A DNA stretch of 40,230 nucleotides from NCBI RefSeq assembly GCF_028281565.1, contig NZ_JANQJQ010000036.1:1-40230 (forward strand). Reading direction: 5' to 3'. The DNA comes from Seonamhaeicola sp. Its GTDB lineage: Bacteria > Bacteroidota > Bacteroidia > Flavobacteriales > Flavobacteriaceae. A program made the translations under genes and the position numbers. Positions 1 through 7,377 of the stretch are shown piece after piece; position 1 is the first letter of the stretch, and every line of letters begins with the position of its first letter. The notes below the pieces were generated by a model. The model was not told where the DNA came from, ran no database searches, and worked only from the letters and a program-made list of their open reading frames with translations.

Positions 1-64
1 GCCCGGTCATCGCGCCTGCTTTGGGAGCAGGAGGTCGCAGGTTCGAATCCTGCCACCCCGACCA
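1..64 (+). tRNA. tRNA-Pro(UGG), 5' end outside window
   Basis: This is the 3' part of a proline tRNA. The anticodon stem CCTGC/GCAGG closes a seven-base loop TTTGGGA, which gives anticodon TGG. It is followed by a T-arm GCAGG-TTCGAAT-CCTGC, the acceptor strand CACCCCG, discriminator A and an encoded CCA at 62-64. The 5' acceptor strand and most of the D-arm lie before base 1. A near-copy of its last ~25 bases occurs again at 338-362. Confidence 0.93.
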
Positions 65-66
65 AC

Positions 67-98
67 AAAAGCCAAACACAAATGTGTTTGGCTTTTTT
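67..98 (+). terminator. Terminator of tRNA-Pro(UGG)
   Basis: A perfect 10-bp stem (71-80 with 83-92) is preceded by AAAA and followed by a T-run. This is a standard intrinsic terminator starting three bases after the tRNA CCA. Confidence 0.8.
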
Positions 99-169
99 AT
101 TTTCCAATATCGAAAGCTTGCTTTTGGATAGTTTGGAAAATAAAAAATTAACCAAGTGATGCTTGGTTA
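94..169. repeat. Two further hairpins after the tRNA terminator
   Basis: A 14-bp perfect inverted repeat (94-107 with 133-146) encloses a smaller imperfect stem around AAAGC-TT-GCTTT. It is followed by an 8-bp perfect hairpin, 149-156 with 162-169. Together with the terminator this makes three consecutive hairpins in 100 bases. The role is unknown: bidirectional terminator, or residue of an inserted element. Confidence 0.6.
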
Positions 170-176
170 GCTTTTG

Positions 177-225
177 TTGAGCAACATTCCCTGACCAGGA
201 TCACCGACCGCAGGGAGGTAATCCT
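177..225 (+). repeat. Imperfect direct repeat, copy A
   Basis: This 49-base unit is repeated at 297-344. The strongest shared part runs from TCACCGACCG through GGGAGGTAATCCT. Its 3' part resembles a tRNA-Pro T-arm in which the T-loop has been altered (AGG-GAGGTAA-TCCT instead of AGG-TTCGAA-TCCT). Confidence 0.6.
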
Positions 226-296
226 ATCTCATCACTTCAACGTCTTAAGGTTTAGAAACAGAAAATACGTTGCAAGCATTGGCCTGGAGGATTGTC

Positions 297-344
297 TTGA
301 ACAACACCCCTCATTAGGGTCACCGACCGAAGGGAGGTAATCCT
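297..344 (+). repeat. Imperfect direct repeat, copy B
   Basis: This is the second copy of the unit at 177-225, starting 120 bases downstream. Unlike copy A it continues into a tRNA-Pro 3'-end remnant. Confidence 0.6.
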
Positions 345-364
345 GCCACCCCAACCAACAAAAT
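338..364 (+). pseudogene. tRNA-Pro 3'-end remnant
   Basis: The segment AATCCTGCCACCCC followed by AACCAACAAAA matches bases 46-70 of the real tRNA-Pro(UGG) 3' end with one change (G to A just before ACCA). There is no anticodon arm upstream, so it cannot be a working tRNA. It may be an old attachment-site duplication or the scar of a tRNA-associated cassette. Confidence 0.6.
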
Positions 365-537
365 AATTAAAATAACATTTGAAATGATTTATCATTGGTA
401 GAGATTTTAGAAGGGATACCAAATTCATCTTTTAATATTTCAATTAAGAAGAAAGCTTCATCCCTGCATATGCATGAAGAAGGAAAGTTGGGTTTGGAAG
501 ATTCTTGGTTAGCCCCTGGTTGTTTTTAATAGTTAAG
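365..537. other. Intergenic stretch with possible coding remnant
   Basis: No gene is called here. On the minus strand an open stretch of about 52 codons ends near 370 and reads ...RDEAFFLIEILKDEFGIPSK..., which has helical protein-like character. It has no clear start and no recognisable family. It could be the tail of a decayed gene or simply chance. No convincing terminator for the minus-strand operon ending at 538 is visible. Confidence 0.2.
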
Positions 538-1869
538 TTATTTGTTTTCAAATTCAATCTCTTCTAATGTTTTATTTGTGGTCTCAAACAAAAATGTTCT
601 AAAAAAGAAGTAAGCTAAAAGGGTCATTATCGAAAAAAAAGCAAAACTATATCCTATGCCTTTACCATCGTTAAAGGCTCCAACCACTATTGGGAACAGG
701 AAGGTGATGGACCCGTTCACGATCCAATTTGAAAAAGAGCCTATGGCCACACCCCGGGACCGAATGTTGTTTGGAAATATTTCCGCCAACAATACAAATA
801 CTACGGCCCCCATGGACGAAGCAAAAAAGGCAACATAACAAATGAGAATGCCCAACAATAACCTGCCTTCTGTATTACCTGTATAGAAAGCCCATGAAAA
901 AACGCCAAGTGATACAGTCATTCCAAGAGTTCCGACATGCAATAATTTTTTTCTTCCTACTTTGTCTATTAAGATCATGGCTATTAGGGTGAAAATTAAA
1001 TTTGTCGCACCAAGAATAACCGTTTGGCCTATGGCCGAATCAGTCGAAAAACCGGCAGCCCTAAAAATATCAGTTGCATAGTAAAAAACAATGGCTACTC
1101 CTGTAAACTGGCTGAATAACCCAATACATATCCCTATTGAGGTAAACTTTAAGTTGGGTTTTTTAAACAGGCGTTCCTGTTTTCCTTCACGTTCTAAGGT
1201 GATAGAGGTTTCTATGTCGTTGACAATACCTTGTATATCAGCATTGGGGTTTACACTTGCGATAGTTTCTTTAGCTGCTATTTGATCTCCCGTCTGCATC
1301 AACCATCGTGGGCTTTTAGGAACTTTTAGAAGCAGGAGCAGAAAGGCCAGGGCCGGTATGACCTCAGAGATGAACATGTAACGCCAATTGTTTTTTCCGG
1401 TATCGATTAAGATATAATCTACAAAAAAGGCTACCAATATTCCAGCTACCAAAGCCAATTGAAAAGTTATAATTAACCTTCCCCTATGGGTTGCAGGGGC
1501 TATTTCTGAAATATAGATGGGTGATAACACAGAGGCTGCCCCAACCGCCAAACCGCCAATAAACCTAAACAGAATAAAACTGTTGATTTCCGGTGCAAGC
1601 CCAGTGCCAACTGCTGAAATCAAAAATAACAGGGCAGAAAGCTTGAGCATCTCACGCCGGCCATACTTATCACCGGGTTTGCCAATTCCAATAGCACCAA
1701 TTATACATCCCAATAAAGCAGAACTTACGGCCCAACCGGTCATGACATCATTCAATTGGAAATGGGATTTAAAAAAAGGTAAAGCGCCATTTATTACTGC
1801 TGTGTCGAAGCCGTAAAGAAGCCCTCCCAGGGCAGCTACCAAGGTATACAGTATTAGTTTCCATTTCAT
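538..1869 (-). CDS. MFS sugar-porter family transporter
   Basis: This 443-residue inner-membrane protein has about 12 hydrophobic segments and is a proton-coupled sugar or sugar-acid importer of the sugar porter family. Diagnostic motifs are GDKYGRRE after helix 2, PKSPRWLM before the central loop, DKVGRKK after helix 8, AEIFPNNIRSRG after helix 10 and ETTNKTLEEIE at the C-terminus, the counterpart of the family's PETKG-type signature. Length is normal for the family. It is the last gene of a six-gene minus-strand operon, 10 bases after the creatininase-family gene, so it probably imports the compound that operon degrades. The substrate cannot be read from sequence. Confidence 0.9.
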   Translation of the reverse strand: MKWKLILYTLVAALGGLLYGFDTAVINGALPFFKSHFQLNDVMTGWAVSSALLGCIIGAIGIGKPGDKYGRREMLKLSALLFLISAVGTGLAPEINSFILFRFIGGLAVGAASVLSPIYISEIAPATHRGRLIITFQLALVAGILVAFFVDYILIDTGKNNWRYMFISEVIPALAFLLLLLKVPKSPRWLMQTGDQIAAKETIASVNPNADIQGIVNDIETSITLEREGKQERLFKKPNLKFTSIGICIGLFSQFTGVAIVFYYATDIFRAAGFSTDSAIGQTVILGATNLIFTLIAMILIDKVGRKKLLHVGTLGMTVSLGVFSWAFYTGNTEGRLLLGILICYVAFFASSMGAVVFVLLAEIFPNNIRSRGVAIGSFSNWIVNGSITFLFPIVVGAFNDGKGIGYSFAFFSIMTLLAYFFFRTFLFETTNKTLEEIEFENK

Positions 1870-1879
1870 GTACTTAGCT

Positions 1880-2644
1880 TTATTCCTTTTCCATAATTAA
1901 AAGATCATTAATGATTTTTTTAAAATCATCAACAACCAATTTTGAAATTTGTTTCCCTTTTTCCAAAGTTCCATATTCCGGGTTACCAAAAACGCCGTTA
2001 GCAGTCATTTCCTTTGTTGATCTATAATAGGATGCCTTGGGACCGCGTAACATATCACCATCGTTCCAGGAAAAAGTATCCGTATGTTTTCCTTTTTCCA
2101 CTTTATCGGAATGCACTAAATGTGGGGCTATCATTAGCATTAATGCTGTTTCAAATTCGCCGGCATGGCCTACACCTCCTTTCCCGCTTTCATTTAAAGT
2201 TAATAAGGCGTCGAATGCCAGTTTCCACCAGGTAACCATAATGACATTAGTAGAGGGGTTTTCATAGCCTAACTGTTCTACCAATACTTGTCCAACGGCC
2301 TGGTTTCCACCATGGCTGTTTAAAAGAATGATATTTTTGAATCCATGTTGTATTACCGATCTGATAATATCTTTAACCTGTCTTATAAATGTATCATGAC
2401 TAATAGTAAGTGTTCCTGAAAAATCCATATGGTGTGAAGAGCACCCTATGCTAATGGAAGGCAGCACCAGTACCTTATTTGGGATGGTTTTGTGTAGCGC
2501 ATTAGCAAAATGTTCTCCAATCAATCTGTCGGTTGCCAGGGGTAAATGCTTTCCGTGTTGTTCCGTAGCAGCCATAACAAGAATAACCGGTATGTGTTTG
2601 GCTATCTTACTTAATTCCAGTGTTGTTAATTGATCCCAAATCAT
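1880..2644 (-). CDS. Creatininase-family amidohydrolase
   Basis: This is a 254-residue cytoplasmic metal hydrolase. The family's metal-binding signature is present: E28-Q-H30 and D39 in the segment EQHGKHLPLATD, then NSHGGN and GHAGEFETALML with further His and Glu ligands. The family opens cyclic amides such as creatinine. Other members include 3-dehydro-scyllo-inosose hydrolase and the mycofactocin protein MftE, so creatinine need not be the substrate. It sits between the RidA-fusion gene (15 bases upstream) and the MFS transporter. A ring-opening step in carbohydrate-acid or cyclitol breakdown is plausible given the SDR and RraA-like neighbours, but this is inference. Confidence 0.87.
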   Translation of the reverse strand: MIWDQLTTLELSKIAKHIPVILVMAATEQHGKHLPLATDRLIGEHFANALHKTIPNKVLVLPSISIGCSSHHMDFSGTLTISHDTFIRQVKDIIRSVIQHGFKNIILLNSHGGNQAVGQVLVEQLGYENPSTNVIMVTWWKLAFDALLTLNESGKGGVGHAGEFETALMLMIAPHLVHSDKVEKGKHTDTFSWNDGDMLRGPKASYYRSTKEMTANGVFGNPEYGTLEKGKQISKLVVDDFKKIINDLLIMEKE

Positions 2645-2659
2645 AATGTTACTGTTTAG

Positions 2660-3535
2660 TTATGCTTTAGCTGCCCACATTTCAATTTCAACAACGAGGT
2701 TCATCAGCAAACCTGTTTGTACTGCCGTACGAACGGGTTTAGGGTCTTTAAAGTAATTTTTATAAACGGTATTGAATCTTGGCCAATCGGCCAAATCTTT
2801 CATAAACACATTGACTTTAAATACATCGTTTAGGGTGCATCCTGCAGACGCTAATTGCGTAGTGCAATTATCCATCATATAGGCCGTTTGTTCCTCTATG
2901 GTATCTCCAATAACATGTCCCAGTTTATCTATGGCTGCTTGCCCGGAAATAACAATCAGTTTATTGGGGGTTACTTCTAAAACCGGAGTGTAGGGTCCTG
3001 CCGTAACATGCTGACTTGCATTTTCCGGAACCTGCTTTGCGCCTTGTAAATCAGTATTGGCACTAAGACTAAAAAACGGCAAATATCCTGTGAATCCAAC
3101 AATTTTCCATTGCCCGTTTATTTTTCTGCACCTATATAATGTTTGCCAATTTGTTTCAACATAACTCCCGTCTGCTTTTTTTATGTCCCCAACAAACTTT
3201 TTGTGCAGTAATGCTGCATCACCTATAATCTCTATGTCCTGTAATATGGTGACTCTGTGTAATGCTTTGGTTATATCTTCTCCCCATGCTGTTTCCTGAA
3301 AGGCTTTGGCTTGTTGAAGCCATGAGACTTTATAGCTTTCTAAATCCGGAAAACTTAATTTCCATTGATCAATATTTTGGGATTTCACGCCATCGATTCC
3401 CATGAAACCTGCTTCATGAAAATCATTTTCTACCATTTGCCAATCCCGGTTTACAAAAGCTTCAATATCTCTTTTGACCACCATGTCCCAAATGTCTTCT
3501 TTATTTTTATCTATGTCTATAAATGGGTTGTTCAT
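2660..3535 (-). CDS. SnoaL-like domain fused to RidA/YjgF domain
   Basis: This 291-residue protein has two parts. Residues ~10-155 look like a SnoaL/DUF4440-type cone fold (MVENDFHEAGFMGIDG, WKIVGFTGYLPFF). Residues ~165-291 are a RidA/YjgF domain (LIVISGQAAIDKLGHVIG near its start and PVRTAVQTGLLMNLVVEIEM at its end, keeping the conserved Arg). RidA proteins hydrolyse reactive enamine/imine intermediates; SnoaL-like domains are small-molecule isomerases, hydrolases or binding domains. Its start overlaps the end of the enolase-superfamily gene by four bases (ATGA), which indicates translational coupling. The fusion suggests two consecutive chemical steps on one intermediate; the substrate is unknown. 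Confidence 0.82.
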   Translation of the reverse strand: MNNPFIDIDKNKEDIWDMVVKRDIEAFVNRDWQMVENDFHEAGFMGIDGVKSQNIDQWKLSFPDLESYKVSWLQQAKAFQETAWGEDITKALHRVTILQDIEIIGDAALLHKKFVGDIKKADGSYVETNWQTLYRCRKINGQWKIVGFTGYLPFFSLSANTDLQGAKQVPENASQHVTAGPYTPVLEVTPNKLIVISGQAAIDKLGHVIGDTIEEQTAYMMDNCTTQLASAGCTLNDVFKVNVFMKDLADWPRFNTVYKNYFKDPKPVRTAVQTGLLMNLVVEIEMWAAKA

Positions 3536-4665
3536 AATGTATATGCTTTTTGTTTTGTTTGGTAATGTTTGACGGCCTCCATATCTACTTCAATACCCAA
3601 GCCCGGTCCTTCCGGTAAATAGGCATAGGGCGCCTCAATTTTTAAAGGTGATTTTAATAGGTCATGCTCACGGATCAATCGTCCAAAAATATCACTTGGC
3701 CAATTACAAGATGCTGCGGCTGCGGCTGAGTGTATGTACATGGCTTCTAAAATGCCAAGGTCTATTTCAGAACCGTGCCAGCAGTTTAGTTCTGCTGCAG
3801 ATGCAATATGATCCAGTCTCTGGAAATCTGCCAGTCCGCAGTTAAAATTAAACCCATCCACAGCTTGTAATCGAATGGCCTGAATGCTATCTTTTATTCT
3901 TTGTCCATGAATGATATAGGGCAACGACACATGAAGCACTATAGGTACGGAGGCATAGTTTCTTAATTGGTGATATTCGCTTAGCTGCCAACGTGGAAGT
4001 GGATCTTCAAGACATAAAACGTTTCCTATTTCCTGTAACCCATTAATACGTTTCTTTACTTCGAAAGCATGCAACCAACGTTCGTTAGGATCTAAAATAA
4101 CCTGCATTTCAGGTGTAGTTTCTGCAATTTTTCTGCACCATCCTACAACATCATCCTCCAAATCGCTCTTAAACTTCATACAGTTATAGCCCATATTATG
4201 AAATTTCAATGCAAGCTCTGCGATGTCTTCCTGACTACGATGGCTGGACCATGCGCCCACTTTTACTTTGCTTTTTAAAGGGCCTCCCAGTAAATCTACT
4301 ACGCGTACGCCCTTTAATTTGGCATAAGCATCCCAAATGGCACACTCAAAACCGTCATATTCCCTGGAAAAGGCAAAAGGTAATTTCTGTAATGTCAGCT
4401 TTTCAATATCCTGTCCAACCAATAGTTCACATATGGCATCTACAGTGGCCCAATTGTGGCTCCTGTATAGTTCCCCCCAGCCAACTAAACCATTTTTCAA
4501 CTCCAGTTGTACTATTAGTTTGGGAACTTCATCAAATTGTACATTCCACCCTGCTTTAGCTCCCAGGGGTAATTTGTGTAACCCCTTATTGAAACCTTTA
4601 CTTTCAATAGCTCCGGGGTTTGCCGGAACTATGACTTCAAAACAGGTAATCCTACTAATTTTCAT
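3532..4665 (-). CDS. Enolase-superfamily (mandelate racemase/muconate lactonizing-like) protein
   Basis: This 377-residue protein has an N-terminal capping domain (~1-130) and a C-terminal barrel. The barrel shows the Lys motif (K164-F-K166), metal ligands D192 in LDPNERW and E220 in CLEDPLP, and a late HGSEIDLG loop. Members typically dehydrate or epimerise sugar acids by abstracting a proton next to a carboxylate. The third metal ligand, normally Glu or Asp after the next strand, is not evident: that position reads PIVLHVSLP, with His or Val where the acid is expected. Chemistry could therefore differ from the standard dehydratases. It lies 5 bases after the SDR gene and overlaps the next gene by four. 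Confidence 0.85.
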   Translation of the reverse strand: MKISRITCFEVIVPANPGAIESKGFNKGLHKLPLGAKAGWNVQFDEVPKLIVQLELKNGLVGWGELYRSHNWATVDAICELLVGQDIEKLTLQKLPFAFSREYDGFECAIWDAYAKLKGVRVVDLLGGPLKSKVKVGAWSSHRSQEDIAELALKFHNMGYNCMKFKSDLEDDVVGWCRKIAETTPEMQVILDPNERWLHAFEVKKRINGLQEIGNVLCLEDPLPRWQLSEYHQLRNYASVPIVLHVSLPYIIHGQRIKDSIQAIRLQAVDGFNFNCGLADFQRLDHIASAAELNCWHGSEIDLGILEAMYIHSAAAAASCNWPSDIFGRLIREHDLLKSPLKIEAPYAYLPEGPGLGIEVDMEAVKHYQTKQKAYTL

Positions 4666-4670
4666 TTGTG

Positions 4671-5459
4671 CTATTTTTCTATAAACGAATTGTTATACAA
4701 CATAGCGGTCGTTCCATTATCTACATAAATCACCTGACCGGTAATGGCCCTGCTACATTCGGAAGCTAAAAACCCAACCACATTGCCGCAATCTTCGGCT
4801 TGTATTTCAAATGGTAAACTTTGATAATCCCTGGTGTGACGTTCAACCCAAAGTTTGGGGTCATCAGCAAAGGTTTTGATCAATTCTAAATTCTGTTCTG
4901 CATGTACGTAACCGGGTGCTACCGCATTTACCCTAATATTGTGTTTCCCCAGTTCTATTGCCATACCCTTAGTTAATCCTTCTACCGCACTTTTTGCACT
5001 TGCATAAATGGCATACTTGGAAATGGTTGCCGAAGCATGTACGGAAGATATATTAATTATACTGCCTTCCGTATTGTTTTCAATAAGCTGATTGGCAAAT
5101 AGTTTAGAAAGCTTCCATACGGCTCTTACATCTATATTGTATAGATTATCAAACTCTTGATCGGTTACCTTATGTGCTTCTTTACTCAGTCCGATACCGG
5201 CATTATTTACTAAACCATGTATGACGCCGACTTGCTTAGCCAAGGTTGCGAACATGGCATCCACCTGGGTTTTATTGGTTATATCGGCTGCTACCGCCAT
5301 GGCATTGGGCAATTTATTTGCAACAGCTTGCGCTTTTTCTAAATTTCGAGCATTGATAATAACCCGGGCTCCCATTTTTGATAGGGCAACTGCAACCCCA
5401 TGACCGACCCCAAAGCCGGCAGCTCCTGTAACTAAAATATTTTTGTTTGACAGATCCAT
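4671..5459 (-). CDS. Short-chain dehydrogenase/reductase (SDR)
   Basis: This is an NAD(P)-dependent oxidoreductase of the classical SDR type, about 262 residues from the chosen start. It has the Rossmann motif TGAAGFGVGHG near the N-terminus, NNAG, the active-site SS...YAIYASAK (Tyr-x3-Lys) and ITGQVIYVDNGTT near the C-terminus. The frame is open back to 5501, but that would overlap the RraA-like gene by 32 bases. The ATG at 5459 (MDLSNKNILVTG) leaves a 10-base gap and puts the glycine motif at the usual depth. It probably oxidises a hydroxyl of the operon's substrate before dehydration or ring opening. Confidence 0.88.
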   Translation of the reverse strand: MDLSNKNILVTGAAGFGVGHGVAVALSKMGARVIINARNLEKAQAVANKLPNAMAVAADITNKTQVDAMFATLAKQVGVIHGLVNNAGIGLSKEAHKVTDQEFDNLYNIDVRAVWKLSKLFANQLIENNTEGSIINISSVHASATISKYAIYASAKSAVEGLTKGMAIELGKHNIRVNAVAPGYVHAEQNLELIKTFADDPKLWVERHTRDYQSLPFEIQAEDCGNVVGFLASECSRAITGQVIYVDNGTTAMLYNNSFIEK

Positions 5460-5469
5460 CCTTAAATAA

Positions 5470-6171
5470 TTACATGATTCCAAATTTTTCATAGGCTTCA
5501 ACGGTGCTCATGCCTGCTTCCAGGGCTTTTTGTACCAGTTTTTCGCCTCTTGCTTTTTCGATAGCTCCTTTAAACGCTTCCTTTTCTATTTCCTGAGGAA
5601 CGATTAGTACGCCGTCCCTATCTCCGTAAACAATATCTCCGGGGTTGATGCGAACACCGTTAAATTCAATAGGTACTCTATAATCAATCACTTTTCCTCT
5701 AGGCCCCTGGTCCTGGGCATAAGTTCCCAATGAAAATGTTGGAAAATTTAGTTTTTCTATCTCATTGCTATCTCTTGAATACCCGTCAACAACGGCTCCC
5801 GCCGCTTTTAACTTTAAAGCCCTCGTACTCATTAAACCTCCCCATAGTGCATATCTGGGCGAGGCTCCCGAGCATATGTATACTTCATTCGCTTTTAGAC
5901 TGTCCAATGCTTCAAACATAATCCCGAAGGGTTTCTGCATTAGGGGATTGTTTGTTTGCTGTGGCGATTCTTCAAAGGTATCTGCTTCCAGTACGGTCAT
6001 CGCTCGTCCTATGGTAATCATGTCTTTTCTCAGGGGTTTTATTCTTGGCGAAAGAAATTGGTGCAAGTACCCCATCTTATCCAATACATCACCCACTAAG
6101 GCGACGAACAATTCTTCTTTAGCTATTTTGAAAAGCTCCTGGTCACTTTTCCATATGTTTTCTGCACACAT
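5470..6171 (-). CDS. RraA-like / HMG-aldolase-type family protein
   Basis: This 233-residue protein has the RraA fold: GDVLDKMGY near residue 30, IGRAMTV, GGLMSTRALKLKAAGAVVDG and the Arg-Asp pair in YSRDSNEI, followed by PGDIVYGDRDGVLIVP. Members include 4-hydroxy-4-methyl-2-oxoglutarate aldolase and oxaloacetate decarboxylase, which cleave or decarboxylate 2-oxo acids with a divalent metal; the RNase E inhibitor RraA is a side branch. In a catabolic operon a late retro-aldol or decarboxylation step is the likeliest role. It is the first gene of the six-gene operon and faces the AraC regulator. Confidence 0.87.
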   Translation of the reverse strand: MCAENIWKSDQELFKIAKEELFVALVGDVLDKMGYLHQFLSPRIKPLRKDMITIGRAMTVLEADTFEESPQQTNNPLMQKPFGIMFEALDSLKANEVYICSGASPRYALWGGLMSTRALKLKAAGAVVDGYSRDSNEIEKLNFPTFSLGTYAQDQGPRGKVIDYRVPIEFNGVRINPGDIVYGDRDGVLIVPQEIEKEAFKGAIEKARGEKLVQKALEAGMSTVEAYEKFGIM

Positions 6172-6313
6172 AATCGTTTACTCTTTTTGAAATTTAGTGG
6201 GCCTATAACTCATGATCCGGATTACGGTTCCTTAGCATAGATCCTGAATAAACAAAGGAAATTAAAAACTCAAAAAATATTATTAATTTTAGTACGATAA
6301 TACTATTTCAAAG
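6172..6313. promoter_or_regulatory. Divergent promoter region, catabolic operon / araC-type gene
   Basis: These 142 bases separate the two divergent transcription units, so they should hold both promoters and the regulator's binding sites. A small dyad TAGTA (6290-6294) / TACTA (6301-6305) lies just upstream of the regulator start. No confident -7/-33 pair is assigned. Confidence 0.5.
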
Positions 6314-7186
6314 ATGCAGGAACTTGATACGGTCTCTACGGAAGAGCGCAAAATAATTGATTTGGAAGCTTTAGGGTTTAAATTCATAAAGGTTTTGGGG
6401 TCTTACAATTACAGGGAAATGAAAAAAAGCCTGGAAATGCATGTTCATGAAAACATGATAGAAATATGCTTTCTTGAAAAGGGAACGCAATATTACCATA
6501 TTCAGGGAGCGGATTACAGGATTAATGGAGGGGATCTTTTATTAACTTTTCCGGGAGAGGAACATGGCACCAAAAGTTTTCCTGAAGAACGGGGGCGTTT
6601 ATTTTGGCTTGTCATAGAAGTACCCGATAAAAATAGTCGCCTTTTAAATTTAACAAAAAAGGACACCAAATTATTTATAGAGAGTTTCATGGGTTTGAAA
6701 GCGAATAGGAAATTTAAAGGTTCTGACAGGCTAAAATATGATCTTAATGCTATTTACCGAATTTGCAAACACCCTATAAATGGCTTGGACAGGATTAAAA
6801 TAACCAATCTATTGCTGCACTTCCTGTTAAGTGTCCTGGACTTTGGAAATAAACATTCCAGCCAAACCATAAGCAAGGAAATAAATGATATCTGTGCATA
6901 TATTAAGGATAACCTTAATGAGCCGCTTCCCCTGGAGCATTTAGCCCGGTTGAGCAATCTGTCATTATCCCATTTTAAATACAAGTTTAAAAAGGAAATG
7001 GGGTATTCGCCATCAGATTATGTTCTAAGGCAAAAAATTGAAAAAGCCAAGGAACAATTGCTCATTAAAACAAATAGCATACAGGATGTGGCCTATAATT
7101 TGGTATTTAGTTCTTCTTCTTATTTTGCCACTGTTTTTAAACGTTATACGGGTGTAACACCAACGCAATTTAAGCTTCTTTCTTAA
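6314..7186 (+). CDS. AraC-family transcriptional regulator
   Basis: This 290-residue regulator has an N-terminal cupin-like effector domain (~30-115; MHVHENMIEICFLEKGTQYY, GGDLLLTFPGEEHG) and a C-terminal double helix-turn-helix (~190-290; LEHLARLSNLSLSHFKYKFK, then QDVAYNLVFSSSSYFATVFKR and TGVTPTQF). It is divergent from the six-gene operon, so it is most simply that operon's activator, responding to the imported compound or an intermediate. Confidence 0.9.
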   Translation: MQELDTVSTEERKIIDLEALGFKFIKVLGSYNYREMKKSLEMHVHENMIEICFLEKGTQYYHIQGADYRINGGDLLLTFPGEEHGTKSFPEERGRLFWLVIEVPDKNSRLLNLTKKDTKLFIESFMGLKANRKFKGSDRLKYDLNAIYRICKHPINGLDRIKITNLLLHFLLSVLDFGNKHSSQTISKEINDICAYIKDNLNEPLPLEHLARLSNLSLSHFKYKFKKEMGYSPSDYVLRQKIEKAKEQLLIKTNSIQDVAYNLVFSSSSYFATVFKRYTGVTPTQFKLLS

Positions 7187-7377
7187 GGCCGTTTTAAGCT
7201 AATCAGAGTACTTAGATATTCGGAGTTATCGTTTGGACAAGTCAAAGGGTTTCCCAAATATATTTTTAAACCTACACCAATTGCAGCCCCAAAACTCAAT
7301 TTAAGTTACAATTCCTCAGATTTTTTATAACTATTTCAGATGAAAAATCTTATATTCCGAGCTGTAAATAATCCCTA

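Noticed and set aside
177-344. CRISPR-like array
   Set aside because: There are only two imperfect units, no regular spacers and no cas genes in the window.
4209-4684. Two plus-strand open frames of ~115 codons
   Set aside because: Both are antisense to the enolase-superfamily gene and carry no family signal.
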